From Gaoshiqia sediminis (GTDB lineage Bacteria > Bacteroidota > Bacteroidia > Bacteroidales > Prolixibacteraceae), in NCBI RefSeq assembly GCF_025907915.1, contig NZ_JAPAAF010000008.1:95662-159661 (forward strand): DNA of 64,000 nucleotides, read 5' to 3'. Shown here piece after piece: positions 1 to 8,863 of this stretch. The notes beneath the pieces are model-generated. The model searched no databases. It was not told where the DNA came from and saw nothing but the letters and a program-made list of their open reading frames with translations. Each line of letters begins with the position of its first letter. Within the stretch, counting starts at the first letter, position 1. The position numbers were made by a program, and so were the translations under genes.

Positions 1-434
1 GCCGGGGAGATTAAAATCTGGTCGCTGGCCGGGGTTTTGCCGATTTTATCTTTCAGGTCGATGATGACCCGTTGGGCCGTTTTGGCGCCAATTCCCTTGA
101 TGCTTTTCAGCAAATTGACATTTTCTTCAAGGATGGCTTTGCGGATTTCATCAGGGGTGAGCGATGAGAGCATCATCAGCGCGGTGCTGGAGCCAATTCC
201 ATTAACAGAGATCAGCAGCCGAAACAACTCGCGCTCGGAAGAACTGGCAAAGCCGTACAGCAGGTGGGCATCTTCGCGCACCACCTGGTGCAGGTACAAC
301 TTGGCCTGTTCTTTCCCGTTGATGGCGGAATAGGTATTCAATGAAATGTGGATAAAATAACCGACAGCCCCTGCCTCAATAACGGCATTGGCAGGTGTCA
401 GCCCGGCTATTTTACCCTGGATATATTCAAACAT
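1..434 (-). CDS. ruvA: Holliday junction branch migration protein RuvA (3' end cut by window)
   Basis: RuvA binds Holliday junctions as a tetramer and loads the RuvB motor during recombinational repair. The reading frame starts MFEYIQGKIAGLTPANAVIE and continues with the N-terminal OB fold, then two helix-hairpin-helix stretches (VNGIGSSTALMML and IKGIGAKTAQRVIIDLKDK), the classic RuvA domain II. About 144 codons are present. The C-terminal domain III that contacts RuvB lies before position 1, so the gene is partial in the window, not broken. The start is only 12 bp downstream of the pdxA stop, so the two are probably co-transcribed. The assignment rests on the paired HhH motifs and the family-typical N-terminus. 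Confidence 0.93.
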   Translation of the reverse strand, partial: MFEYIQGKIAGLTPANAVIEAGAVGYFIHISLNTYSAINGKEQAKLYLHQVVREDAHLLYGFASSSERELFRLLISVNGIGSSTALMMLSSLTPDEIRKAILEENVNLLKSIKGIGAKTAQRVIIDLKDKIGKTPASDQILISP

Positions 435-446
435 AACCGATCAGAA

Positions 447-1544
447 TTAGATGGTTGGTTCCTCGTCAACAAAGTCAACACTCTCGTCCACCTGGTTGGG
501 GTTGATTTCGTATTTTTTAAGTGGATTTTTGCTGATCTCCTTGTACAACTCACGGTTTTTATGGATATCGATGGCCAGGTACAGCGCTTCGCGGAACGAC
601 TCGGGCGACGCTTTTCCTTCGCCGGCAATATCGAACGCCGTGCCATGAGCCGGGGAGGTGCGGATGAAAGGTAATCCGGCGGTATAATTCACCCCGCGCT
701 CAAACGAAATTACCTTGAATGGGGTGAGTCCCTGGTCGTGGTACATGGCCAGGATAGCATCAAACTTGGTATAGTCGCCCGAACCAAAAAAGCCATCGCT
801 GGGGTACGGTCCAATCGCCAGGATTCCTTCATTTTTGGCTTTCTCAATGGCTGGGATGATGATGTCGTTTTCTTCACTCCCGAGCAAGCCGCCGTCGCCG
901 GCGTGCGGGTTCAGTCCCAGCACGGCAATGCGCGGTTTCTTGATGCTGAAATCCTGCTCCAGCGAGCTGGCGATAATCCGTAGCTTGTTGACAATCGCTT
1001 CCTTGGTAATCAGGCTGGTCACGTTGTGCAGCGGTACGTGCGTAGTTACCACCCCTATTTTCATCATTTCGCTCACCATCAGCATCAGGTAGTTTTTCGA
1101 GCCGAACTGCTCGGCTAAAAACTCCGTGTGCCCCGGAAAGTTGAACTTTTCGCTTTGGATGTTGTCCTTGCTGATAGGGGCAGTCACCAGCGCATCAATG
1201 GCTCCTGATTTCAGGTCGTTCACGGCAGCCTCCAGCGACATGTACGAGGCCTCGCCGGCCACATCCGAAATTTTGCCCAGCTCAACGCGGATGTTGTCGT
1301 CGATACAATTGATGATGTTGGCTTTGCGCGGATCGGCCTCACCGGCATCACGCACCGTGTGAAAGTTAAAGCTTTCCATGTTCAGCGCCTTCCGGTGGTA
1401 AGCAGCTACCTTGGGCGACCCGTAAACGATTGGCGTACACATTTCGAGAATGCGCGGATCGCTCAACGTTTTCATAATCACCTCATAACCAATTCCATTG
1501 ATATCACCTTGTGAAATACCAATCTTTATTTTGTTTTTGCTCAT
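447..1544 (-). CDS. pdxA: 4-hydroxythreonine-4-phosphate dehydrogenase PdxA
   Basis: PdxA oxidises 4-phosphohydroxy-L-threonine in the DXP-dependent pathway to pyridoxal 5'-phosphate. The 365-aa protein starts MSKNKIKIGISQGDINGIGYE. It shows the substrate/metal motifs expected for the family: VTAPISKDNIQ, the histidine of FPGHTEFLAEQFG, and HDQGLTPFK near the C-terminus. The frame is open 16 codons further upstream, but that extension does not resemble the family and the chosen Met immediately precedes the conserved beta strand. It lies between a nitroreductase gene and ruvA, all on the minus strand. Length is slightly above the roughly 330 aa of enterobacterial PdxA, as in other Bacteroidota. 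Confidence 0.95.
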   Translation of the reverse strand: MSKNKIKIGISQGDINGIGYEVIMKTLSDPRILEMCTPIVYGSPKVAAYHRKALNMESFNFHTVRDAGEADPRKANIINCIDDNIRVELGKISDVAGEASYMSLEAAVNDLKSGAIDALVTAPISKDNIQSEKFNFPGHTEFLAEQFGSKNYLMLMVSEMMKIGVVTTHVPLHNVTSLITKEAIVNKLRIIASSLEQDFSIKKPRIAVLGLNPHAGDGGLLGSEENDIIIPAIEKAKNEGILAIGPYPSDGFFGSGDYTKFDAILAMYHDQGLTPFKVISFERGVNYTAGLPFIRTSPAHGTAFDIAGEGKASPESFREALYLAIDIHKNRELYKEISKNPLKKYEINPNQVDESVDFVDEEPTI

Positions 1545-1687
1545 GTTGAATTTCTTAGTTGAAAGATATTTATAAAAGACACCTGAGGGCACAAATGGAT
1601 GTGCCGTGTAAATTTAATTCATAAATCGACTTTATCAAAACGGATTTAAGATCACGTAACGACTTCGCATGAACCAGCTGGCTACGC

Positions 1688-2221
1688 TTATTTCCCGGAT
1701 TTTCCGAAAACATTCCGTGAGATTTTGTCCCATTGCAATTCCGCTGCGGGCTTTCCTGCGCGTACCTGTGCCGCGTAGCCCACGGCGATGATGCTCAGCA
1801 CCCGCAGGTTTGGCGGGATACCCAACAACTCCTGCACATAGGCCTCGGCGCTGAGGGTATCGCTGTGTGCCCGGTTGCGGATTTGTACCCAGCAACTGCC
1901 CAACCCCAGCGATTGGGCGGTAAGTTGCAATAAAATGGAGGCGATAGAGCAATCCTCCACCCAAACATCGCTTTTGCTTTCGTCGGCCAGCACAACTACC
2001 GCCAATGGCGCGCCCTCCAGAAATCTGGAGCCATGCGGTTTGCAAGCTGCCAGTTCAGAAATCAGCTCCGGGCGATCAACAAAAACGAACTCCCAGGCAT
2101 TGCTGTTTTTCGACGAAGGCGAACGCAGCACAGCTTCCTCCAGCAAGGTGATCTTTTCAGGCTCGATGGCTTGCGGGCTAAATTTTCGGATGCTTCGCCG
2201 GTTGCGAATTAACTCAATCAT
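1688..2221 (-). CDS. Nitroreductase family protein (FMN-dependent)
   Basis: A 177-aa member of the small nitroreductase family, FMN flavoproteins that reduce nitro groups, quinones or enones with NAD(P)H. The N-terminus MIELIRNRRSIRKFS carries the Arg-rich FMN-phosphate motif. APLAVVVLAD and LGLGSCWVQIRNR match the second and third conserved blocks, and the C-terminal LSIIAVGYA block is present. It is short for the family (often 180-220 aa) but not truncated. It follows wbpB by 18 bp, so it may be transcribed with the sugar-nucleotide genes, although no link to that pathway is known. The natural substrate cannot be inferred. Confidence 0.88.
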   Translation of the reverse strand: MIELIRNRRSIRKFSPQAIEPEKITLLEEAVLRSPSSKNSNAWEFVFVDRPELISELAACKPHGSRFLEGAPLAVVVLADESKSDVWVEDCSIASILLQLTAQSLGLGSCWVQIRNRAHSDTLSAEAYVQELLGIPPNLRVLSIIAVGYAAQVRAGKPAAELQWDKISRNVFGKSGK

Positions 2222-2239
2222 ATTTTTTGTCCTTTGCGT

Positions 2240-3181
2240 TTAACGTTGTTTAAAAAAAGGATGATAATCTCCTCTTGCACCTACGACTTGGGTGTTTCGG
2301 ATTTGATGGGCAAGCCGGATGCATGGCGCCGCTTCCCCCAGCCCAAAACCCTGGCCCGAAAGGATTTGCCGGTACGATTCGGTGTGCAGATCGGAAAACC
2401 CATCGCTAAATTCTATTTCGTGGCCTTCCATCGTTATGGAACGGTAAGTATGCAGGCCTTTTTGCCGGGCCTCGGCCGGAAGATCGTTAAAATCGATGCT
2501 TAGAAACCAGCGCACCCGGGCAGTTTTCAGTTCCAGTAACCCGGCCGCTTTGTCGGGCTGCCGCAGGTGAACGGTGCTGCGCTGCACCTCCCCGAAAATC
2601 CAGGTCAGCATATCGAAAAAATGAATACCGATGTTGGCGGCTATTCCGCCCGATTTATCCACATCGCCTTTCCAGCTTTTGAAGTACCATTTTCCGCGCG
2701 GAGTGATGTATGTCAGATCGATGTCGTGAACCTGACCTGCAGGCCCGCTTTTTACCTTTTCGCGAAGGGCAGCAATGGCAGGATGCAATCGTAACTGCAA
2801 TATATTGAAAACTTTACAGCCGCTTTCCTGTTCAGCCTTTTCAATGGTCTCGATTTCTTCCGGATATAACACCAGGGGTTTCTCGCAAATGGCAAAGGCC
2901 TGGTGGCGCAAAGCCGATTGAATATGTGCCGCGTGAAGGTAGTTTGGCGAACAAATGCTGAAGTAATTGATTGGATGATTGTTTTTTTTCCTGTCGGCAA
3001 CAAACCGTTCAAACGAGTTGCAGTCCAGGAAAAACTCCGCCTCGGGGAAGAAACTGTCCAGGCGGCCCATCACGTCAAACGGATCGACGGCAGCCACCAG
3101 CCGGTTCCCGGTTTCCTGAATGGCCCTCAGGTGCTTCCGGGCAATGTGTCCGGCGGCTCCAATCAACGCGAAGTCCTTCAT
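2240..3181 (-). CDS. wbpB: Gfo/Idh/MocA-family dehydrogenase, WbpB-like (UDP-GlcNAcA 3-dehydrogenase)
   Basis: The 313-aa protein starts with a Rossmann motif (FALIGAAGHIARKHLRAI) and carries the Gfo/Idh/MocA CEKPLVLYPEE motif around residue 100, whose Lys is catalytic in the family. WbpB oxidises the C3 hydroxyl of UDP-N-acetylglucosaminuronate; in characterised systems the NADH is recycled on 2-oxoglutarate. The function is inferred from both sequence and context: the next genes upstream in the transcription unit are a UDP-GlcNAc 6-dehydrogenase, an N-acetyltransferase of WbpD type and a DegT aminotransferase of WbpE type. Its start is 2 bp from the wbpA stop, indicating translational coupling. 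The closing GGxxAxNIGIHFFDML block typical of WlbA/WbpB is present near residue 180. Confidence 0.9.
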   Translation of the reverse strand: MKDFALIGAAGHIARKHLRAIQETGNRLVAAVDPFDVMGRLDSFFPEAEFFLDCNSFERFVADRKKNNHPINYFSICSPNYLHAAHIQSALRHQAFAICEKPLVLYPEEIETIEKAEQESGCKVFNILQLRLHPAIAALREKVKSGPAGQVHDIDLTYITPRGKWYFKSWKGDVDKSGGIAANIGIHFFDMLTWIFGEVQRSTVHLRQPDKAAGLLELKTARVRWFLSIDFNDLPAEARQKGLHTYRSITMEGHEIEFSDGFSDLHTESYRQILSGQGFGLGEAAPCIRLAHQIRNTQVVGARGDYHPFFKQR

Positions 3182-3183
3182 AA

Positions 3184-4494
3184 CTATAACTTGTAAACTT
3201 TTTCGGAAGGTTGTTTGATCGCATTGCGAAGATCAACCACCAGCCTGGCGTTTTCGAGAATGAAGCCGGGCTCAAACCCATCGTGATTGGTGGCGATGAC
3301 CACACAGTCCACTTCATGCAGCAGTTCAGCCGACAGGCCTGCTGACCGGAGAACGCGGCCATCCTCGGTTTTCAATTCCGGAATAAAGGGGTCGTGGTAC
3401 TGCACCAATCCGCCTTTCTTGGCCACTTCGTCCATAATTCTCAGGGCAGGCGACTCGCGGGCATCGTCGATGTTGGGTTTGTAGGCCACGCCCAGGAACA
3501 GGATCTTGCTGCCGTTGATCGATTTTTTGTGACGGTTGAGGGCCGAAGTGATTTTGATGGTCATACGATGCCCCATCATGTTGTTGATGTGCCCGGCGGT
3601 ATGGATCATGCTCAGGTCGAAACCGAACTTTTTGGCAATATGCTCCAGGTAGAAGGGATCAAGCGGAATGCAGTGCCCACCGATGCCCGGCCCCGGGTAA
3701 AAAGCCTGAAAACCATAAGGTTTTGTTTTGGCCGCCTCAATCACTTCCCAAATGTTAATGTCCATCTTCCCGCACAGCAGGGCCAACTCGTTAATCAGGC
3801 TGATGTTGATCAGCCGGTAGGTGTTTTCCAGTATTTTCACCATCTCGGCCACGCGAGGCGAGCTTACCGGGTACACCAAGTCGATGGCTTTTTTATAGAC
3901 GGCCTGGCCAATTTCCAGCCCGTCGGGCGTAAGGGCACCCAACACTTTGGGCGTATTGCGGGTCACGTATTGCTTGTTCCCAGGGTCAACGCGCTCGGGC
4001 GAAAAGGCCAGCCAAAAGTCTTCGCCATGTTTCATGCCCGATTTTTCTTCCAGAATCGGCAGAATAAAACTTTCGGTGGTAGTAGGATAAGTGGTACTTT
4101 CGAGGCACACAAAAGTACCGGGTTTCATGTATTGCCCAATGGCCTCACACGAATCCTGAATGTAGCTCATATCCGGCTTTTTGAAGATGTCGAGCGGTGT
4201 GGGTACACAAATCAGGATGGCGTCGCACCCGGCCAGCCTGCTAAAGTCGGTAGTTGCCGAAAGACGATCATTTTCCACCACCAGCTTCAGGTCTTCCTCT
4301 TTCACATCGCTGATGTAGTTTTGAGCTGAATTCACCTTCCCGGCCTTTTCGTCTGATTTCTCGAAACCCAACACAGAAACGCCTTCCAGGGCAAAGCTTA
4401 CCGCCAGGGGAAGGCCCACATAACCCAATCCAATCACGCCCACCAGCTCTTCTGAGCGGGCGATTTTCTGCAACATATTTTCTTTCAAACTCAT
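3184..4494 (-). CDS. wbpA: UDP-N-acetyl-D-glucosamine 6-dehydrogenase WbpA
   Basis: A 436-aa UDP-glucose/GDP-mannose dehydrogenase family enzyme that oxidises C6 of UDP-GlcNAc twice to give UDP-GlcNAcA. The NAD-binding [10 protein letters not shown] motif is near residue 22. The catalytic cysteine lies in [14 protein letters not shown] near residue 265, and the C-terminal UDP-binding domain contains [18 protein letters not shown]. The length is normal. It overlaps wbpD by 4 bp (ATGA overlap) and sits 2 bp before wbpB, so wbpD-wbpA-wbpB form one transcriptional and translational unit. WbpA rather than UDP-ManNAc dehydrogenase (WecC) is preferred because the rest of the WbpB/D/E pathway is adjacent. 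Confidence 0.93.
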   Translation of the reverse strand: MSLKENMLQKIARSEELVGVIGLGYVGLPLAVSFALEGVSVLGFEKSDEKAGKVNSAQNYISDVKEEDLKLVVENDRLSATTDFSRLAGCDAILICVPTPLDIFKKPDMSYIQDSCEAIGQYMKPGTFVCLESTTYPTTTESFILPILEEKSGMKHGEDFWLAFSPERVDPGNKQYVTRNTPKVLGALTPDGLEIGQAVYKKAIDLVYPVSSPRVAEMVKILENTYRLINISLINELALLCGKMDINIWEVIEAAKTKPYGFQAFYPGPGIGGHCIPLDPFYLEHIAKKFGFDLSMIHTAGHINNMMGHRMTIKITSALNRHKKSINGSKILFLGVAYKPNIDDARESPALRIMDEVAKKGGLVQYHDPFIPELKTEDGRVLRSAGLSAELLHEVDCVVIATNHDGFEPGFILENARLVVDLRNAIKQPSEKVYKL

Positions 4495-5060
4495 CCTGCA
4501 ATAATTTCAAGTTGATGATTAATCAGTCGGTATTTTTCGCCGGTTTCGGGGCAAACCAGATCATCGCCAAGCACGGCGCCAGAGCGGCTTACCCAGCCTT
4601 TTTGCCGGGCCGGGATACCCACCATCAGCGCAAATGGTTTTACGTCTCTGGTAACCACTGCCCCCGCCCCGATCATGGCATAACGCCCAATGGTCACCCC
4701 ACACACCAGCGTAGCATTGGCGCCAATGGTTGCACCCTGCATCACCCGGGTTTCGCGGTACTCCGCTTTTCGCTCCACAAATGCGCGGGGATTCACCACG
4801 TTAGTGAACACACAACCGGGGCCGCAAAATACGTCATCTTCCAATACAACCGCATCATAAACGCTCACATTGTTCTGGATTTTTACCCGGTTGCCGATGA
4901 TTGCCTTCCCACCCACGTACACATTCTGTCCCAGCACACAGTCTTCGCCAATCTGTGCGCCGCGCATCACGTGAGAGAAATGCCAGATCCGGGTACCGTT
5001 ACCGATCGCTGCTCCCTCGTCAATACAAACTGTTTCGTGTGCAAAGTAGTTTTCCATCAT
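4491..5060 (-). CDS. wbpD: UDP-2-acetamido-3-amino-glucuronate N-acetyltransferase, WbpD-like
   Basis: A 189-aa left-handed beta-helix acetyltransferase. The sequence is built of hexapeptide repeats (for example [43 protein letters not shown]). This family acetylates the 3-amino group of UDP-GlcNAc(3NH2)A with acetyl-CoA to complete UDP-2,3-diacetamido-2,3-dideoxy-glucuronate. The IWHFSHVM segment and the NNVSVYDAV segment are typical of WbpD-type enzymes. Two consecutive Met codons open the frame (5060 or 5057), and either could be used. The stop overlaps the start of wbpA. Upstream, a repeat-flanked GxxExxY gene separates it from wbpE. Confidence 0.92.
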   Translation of the reverse strand: MMENYFAHETVCIDEGAAIGNGTRIWHFSHVMRGAQIGEDCVLGQNVYVGGKAIIGNRVKIQNNVSVYDAVVLEDDVFCGPGCVFTNVVNPRAFVERKAEYRETRVMQGATIGANATLVCGVTIGRYAMIGAGAVVTRDVKPFALMVGIPARQKGWVSRSGAVLGDDLVCPETGEKYRLINHQLEIIAG

Positions 5061-5070
5061 TTGTAATTTT

Positions 5071-5784
5071 CACCGCAAAGACGCTGAGACGCAAAGTTTT
5101 ATTTTCAAAATAATTCCATTTATATCTCTGCATCTTAGCGCCTCTGCGGTTTCTGTTTAGTTTTAAAAGTTATTTACATACCTGTTAAAGCCATCTTTCA
5201 ACAACGGGACATTAAAATTAATCAATAAACCAAGCTTCTTGTCTGTAAGTTTTAAATATGAAATAATTTGAGCTTCATCTACCGGCAATATGAAATCAAC
5301 AGCCTTAAGTTCGATTATAATTTCTTTCTCAACTAAAATATCAATCCGAAATTCTTTATTCAGGTTCTCTCCTTTATAAAAAAGAGGTATTGACACCTGA
5401 TTTTCAGCATGTATTTTTCTTATATGTAATTCTTTCAACAAACAAAGCTCATAAACAGACTCCAACAAGCCGGGCCCCATTTCCCGATGAACACCTATTG
5501 CCGCATCCAGAATTTCTTTCGATAATTCATTGAGCCTGTTACTTGTCATCATAAATACATTCTTAATGGTTATTACTATTTCTCCGCGACTCTGTGTCTC
5601 TGCGGTTTCGAATTTTTTTGCCGCAAAGACGCAGAGGCGCAAAGACTTAATTTTAGATGATCCCATTTATTTCTCTGCGCCTTAGTGCCTCCGCGGTTTA
5701 ATGTTTTTTTCACCGCAAAGACACAGAGCCGCAAAGGAATTTATTTTTTTATCTTTTTTCTCAGCGTCTTGGCGCCTCTGCGGT
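5071..5784. repeat. Six copies of a ~25-nt CCGCAAAGACGCAGAGGC-type repeat around the GxxExxY gene
   Basis: A 25-nt unit (core CCGCAAAGACGCAGAGGC, variably degenerate) occurs six or more times in alternating orientation: forward at 5071-5096, 5621-5644 and 5711-5736; inverted at 5125-5150, 5581-5606, 5672-5697 and 5760-5784. Each forward copy is followed about 30-50 bp later by an inverted copy, so each pair could fold into a long hairpin. The set brackets the GxxExxY gene at 5163-5552 on both sides and occupies the space between wbpD and wbpE. Similar repeats near GxxExxY genes are familiar from many genomes, but their mechanism of spread is not established. Confidence 0.85.
5163..5552 (-). 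CDS. GxxExxY family protein
   Basis: A 129-aa protein with the family signature in GPGLLESVYELCL (G-L-L-E-S-V-Y) near residue 25, followed by FRIDILVEKEIIIELKAV. The latter resembles a PD-(D/E)xK-like core (Asp, then E-x-K), so a nuclease-related fold is plausible but unproven. No function is established for the family. The frame is open 38 codons further upstream, but that stretch is translated repeat DNA (SLRLCVFAAKKFETAETQ), so the Met-Met at 5552/5549 is chosen. The gene is inserted between wbpE and wbpD, enclosed by 25-nt repeats, and is more AT-rich than the flanking wbp genes, which suggests it moved in as a small mobile unit. Confidence 0.85.
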   Translation of the reverse strand: MMTSNRLNELSKEILDAAIGVHREMGPGLLESVYELCLLKELHIRKIHAENQVSIPLFYKGENLNKEFRIDILVEKEIIIELKAVDFILPVDEAQIISYLKLTDKKLGLLINFNVPLLKDGFNRYVNNF

Positions 5785-5792
5785 TTCATATT

Positions 5793-6890
5793 TCAAACTT
5801 TCCCTACCGTCTCAACAATCACCCCTGCGACTTTTCGCACCTCTTCTTCAGTGATCATTCCGTGCATGGGCAGCGAGAGCACCGTTTTGCAAAGCTCGCC
5901 GGACACCGGAAATTGCTCTCCCGGTTGAACATCTTTCGCGAACGCTTCCTGCCGCGGCAAAGGTAACGGATAATGTACCGTAGATGGTATATTTTTTTCA
6001 GCCAGTGCAACTTTCAATTCATCCCGGTTTTTGCTGCGGATGGTGTATTGCGCCCAACTGCTGGTTTTTCCTGCTGCCACAACCGGTGTTTCCACAAAAC
6101 CTTTCAACAAGGAAGTGTACCAACCTGCAGCCTGTTGGCGAACCTTTAATTCCTCATCGAAATGCCTCAGTTTGACGCGCAGGATGGCGGCTTGCAGCGT
6201 ATCCATCCGGCCATTGATGCCGATACGCCTGTGATGATAGCGTTTCTCCTGTCCGTGTGCGCGAAGTTGCCTGACGGTGGCGGCCAGTTCGTCGTTGTCG
6301 GTAAAAACCGCGCCGCCGTCGCCGTAACACCCTAACGGTTTGGCCGGGAAGAAGCTGGTCGTGGCCACATCGGTCATGCCGCACGATTTTCTTCCGCTGA
6401 TGGCTGCCCCGAACGATTGGGCCCCGTCTTCGATCACCCACAGTCCGTGTTTGGCAGCAAGCAGGTTGATTTCATCCAGACCGGCACACTGACCGAACAA
6501 CGAAACGGCAATAATTCCGCGGGTTTTTGATGTGATTTTCTCTTCTATTCTGGAAACATCGAGGTTGAAATCGACTGGCGACACCTCGGCAAAAACAGGC
6601 TTACCCCCGCAAAGAGCCACCATGGAGGCCGGGGCAATAAAGCTGAACGCCGGACAAATGACCTCGTCACCAGGGCAAAGGCCCAGGGCCAGCAACGACA
6701 ACAACAGGGCATCGGTGCCCGAGCCGCAGGCCAGCGCATGTTTCACCTCAAGATACCCGGCCAGCTCCTCTTCGAGCAGGCGGATTTCGTCGCCATTGAT
6801 AAACGTGGCTGACTGAACAACCGACCGGATGGCCGCATCCAGCTCGCTTTGGTAAGCGGCGTATTGCCTTTTCAGATCACAAAACTCCAT
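5793..6890 (-). CDS. wbpE: DegT/DnrJ/EryC1 aminotransferase, WbpE-like
   Basis: A 365-aa PLP-dependent sugar aminotransferase that would transfer an amino group from glutamate to C3 of the 3-keto-UDP-GlcNAcA produced by WbpB. The residues fit: SGTDALLLSLLALG near residue 58, DGAQSFGA with the PLP-contacting Asp near 155, the Schiff-base lysine in TSFFPAKPLGCYGDGGAVF near 185, and GINGRMDTLQAAIL near 225. The first gene of the wbp group in transcription order, it is now separated from wbpD by the GxxExxY unit. A Bacteroidota-type -7 box (TATTTTTG at 6909-6916, minus) lies just upstream and may drive the operon. Confidence 0.92.
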   Translation of the reverse strand: MEFCDLKRQYAAYQSELDAAIRSVVQSATFINGDEIRLLEEELAGYLEVKHALACGSGTDALLLSLLALGLCPGDEVICPAFSFIAPASMVALCGGKPVFAEVSPVDFNLDVSRIEEKITSKTRGIIAVSLFGQCAGLDEINLLAAKHGLWVIEDGAQSFGAAISGRKSCGMTDVATTSFFPAKPLGCYGDGGAVFTDNDELAATVRQLRAHGQEKRYHHRRIGINGRMDTLQAAILRVKLRHFDEELKVRQQAAGWYTSLLKGFVETPVVAAGKTSSWAQYTIRSKNRDELKVALAEKNIPSTVHYPLPLPRQEAFAKDVQPGEQFPVSGELCKTVLSLPMHGMITEEEVRKVAGVIVETVGKV

Positions 6891-6908
6891 GAGAAACCGT
6901 TTGGTTTA

Positions 6909-6916
6909 CAAAAATA
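6909..6916 (-). promoter_or_regulatory. Putative -7 box upstream of wbpE
   Basis: Read on the minus strand the sequence is TATTTTTG, matching the Bacteroidota -7 consensus TAnnTTTG, 18 bp before the wbpE start codon. No convincing TTTG -33 element is found 19 bp further upstream, so the call rests on the -7 box and position alone. Confidence 0.4.
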
Positions 6917-7459
6917 AGCGAATTCGGGGAAGTACCTTATCTTGGGGCTGTTTTATCAACGTCGATCGCTTAGCTTCCCGGTGCTGGCCGCTGTCCGTTA
7001 TTCACACAGAAGGATGCACGATTAGTTTTTACCGGCTAGTAAATTAAAACTCAGCCTCACACCGGTAACAACTACTCCAGAAGTCAGGCCTCTTTTCGTG
7101 TGTTATTAAGGAATGAATCATTCCCCTATAAGAGATCACCACTCGCTGTCACCGTATCTTTCCAACCCCCAAACCGGATTTTCACCTTATCTGGCTCAGA
7201 TTTTCTGCGTTACTTCTGCGTATATTCTGCGTTACTTCTACGTTTATAAACAAAGAATAAACATTTTTGACACATAGTAAAAACATCATTTATTCGGCTG
7301 TGACAGGGAGCTGGCTTGAGGCATGGCAGTTTGTCGAGTCCCATCAGGACCGCCACAACCGGTTCCAACCTTCTGCCCCCATGCCCGCAAATTACATGCA
7401 GCACCATTCGCGAACCGGAATACCCGATCAGCGGATAGCCGGAAATCCGGGAACTATGT

Positions 7460-7467
7460 TATTTTTG
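7460..7467 (+). promoter_or_regulatory. Putative -7 box for the glycosyltransferase at 7484
   Basis: TATTTTTG matches the Bacteroidota TAnnTTTG consensus and lies 16 bp before the start codon. No TTTG -33 element is visible at the expected distance, so the call is tentative. Confidence 0.4.
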
Positions 7468-7483
7468 TTCTCGCAATCAACCT

Positions 7484-8767
7484 ATGAAGAAGATCCTGAT
7501 CATCACCTACTATTGGCCGCCAAGCGGTGGGGCCGGCGTGCAGCGCTGGCTGAAGTTTACCAAGTACCTGCCCGGGTTTGGCGTTCAGCCCGTGGTGCTG
7601 ACGGTCGATCCGGCTCAGGCCAGCTATCCGCAGCGCGACGAGAGCCTGCTGCACGAGGTTTCGCCCCAGACCGAGGTGCACCGCACCCCCACTTTTGAGC
7701 TGTACAACCTGTACCTGCGCCTGACGGGCAAAAAGGAAATCCCGTACGGGGGCTTTGCCAACGAGGGCAAGGAAACTTTTCTGCAGCGGCTGGCCAAGAT
7801 GGTGCGCGGCAACTTTTTCATCCCCGACCCGCGCAAAGGCTGGAACCGCTACGCTTTTCGCAAGGCGGCGGAATTGATCCGGAAGCACGGCATCGACACG
7901 GTGGTGACCACCAGCCCGCCCCACTCTACCCAACTGATTGGCCTGAGACTGAAACGAAAGCTGGGCGTGCGCTGGGTAGCCGACATGCGCGATCCCTGGA
8001 CCGACATTTATTATTACCGCCAGCTCTATCATTCGGCGCTGGCCCGAAAGATTGACCGGAACCTGGAGCTGAAAGTGCTGCAACAGGCCGACCAACTGGT
8101 GGTGGTGAGCAACGATGTGAAACGGATTTTCTCGGAAAAAGGCGGGGCAGCCGTTCAACAAAAAATACAGGTGATCCCCAACGGGTACGACGAGGAAGAT
8201 TTTGAACAGGAAGCGCCTGGTGGCACCGACAAGTTTGTTATCACCTATACCGGCACCATTGCCGCTTCCTACCGGCTGGATGGCTTCCTGGCGGCGCTGG
8301 CCTCGTTGCCTGCTAAATTACAAGAAAAAACAGTGCTCCGCTTCGTAGGGAAAATTCCGCCGCTCATTCTCGAGCAGGTAAGGCAGGCCGTTCCCCATGT
8401 GGAAATCGATCTGACGGGCTATGTGGATCACCGCAAGTCGGTGGCCTACCTGCTGCAAGCATCGGTGCAGCTGCTGATTATCCCACAGGTGAAAAACAAC
8501 TTGGGCATTGTGCCGGGCAAGTTTTTCGAATACCTCGCTTCGGGAAAACCGGTGCTGGCGCTGGGGCCCAAAGGCAGCGATCTGGCTAAACTGATCGGCG
8601 AAACCGGCTGCGGCGCCTTGTTTGAATACGACGATTCGGATGCAATCGCCCATTTTTTGCGCGAGGGACTGGATGGCAAGCTCACGGGTGGCAAGCGTGA
8701 AACGGCCCGCCATTATTCGCGAAAAGCATTGACCCAAAGGATGTCAGAGCTTATGAATTCAAAGTAA
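7484..8767 (+). CDS. Family 4-type glycosyltransferase
   Basis: A 427-aa GT-B fold enzyme that probably transfers a sugar from a nucleotide-sugar donor to a lipid-linked polysaccharide intermediate at the cytoplasmic face. The N-terminus MKKILIITYYWPPSGGAGVQ shows the glycine-rich acceptor-side loop. The second half has VIPNGYDEEDF, the Rossmann-like start FVITYTGTIAAS and the donor-site block KFFEYLASGKPVLALGP with the conserved Glu. There is no signal peptide or transmembrane segment. It is GC-rich like the surrounding chromosome, unlike the next three genes. Donor and acceptor cannot be inferred. Confidence 0.87.
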   Translation: MKKILIITYYWPPSGGAGVQRWLKFTKYLPGFGVQPVVLTVDPAQASYPQRDESLLHEVSPQTEVHRTPTFELYNLYLRLTGKKEIPYGGFANEGKETFLQRLAKMVRGNFFIPDPRKGWNRYAFRKAAELIRKHGIDTVVTTSPPHSTQLIGLRLKRKLGVRWVADMRDPWTDIYYYRQLYHSALARKIDRNLELKVLQQADQLVVVSNDVKRIFSEKGGAAVQQKIQVIPNGYDEEDFEQEAPGGTDKFVITYTGTIAASYRLDGFLAALASLPAKLQEKTVLRFVGKIPPLILEQVRQAVPHVEIDLTGYVDHRKSVAYLLQASVQLLIIPQVKNNLGIVPGKFFEYLASGKPVLALGPKGSDLAKLIGETGCGALFEYDDSDAIAHFLREGLDGKLTGGKRETARHYSRKALTQRMSELMNSK

Positions 8768-8863
8768 ACGATTCAGGAAAACGAAAATTCTGAGTTGCAG
8801 CTATACCAAGGAATAAACAGTAGAATTACACTTGAAAGAAAAAATTAAATAATAGGGTTACGC

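Larger units (their letters stand above)
6891..7483. other. 593-bp intergenic stretch between divergent polysaccharide genes
   Basis: No credible gene is seen on either strand. The stretch separates wbpE (minus) from a glycosyltransferase gene (plus). It contains a short tandem repeat at 7202-7245 built from TTCTGCGTTACTTCTGCGTA-like units, the wbpE -7 box at the left end, and a TATTTTTG -7 box at 7460-7467 before the glycosyltransferase. The remainder shows no structure I can identify. Confidence 0.6.

Noticed and set aside
3394..4329. 311-codon plus-strand frame
   Set aside because: Antisense shadow of wbpA produced by codon bias. His/Val/Phe-rich translation without domains.
7454..8161. 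235-codon minus-strand frame over the first glycosyltransferase
   Set aside because: Shadow frame. The plus-strand protein has clear GT-B motifs.
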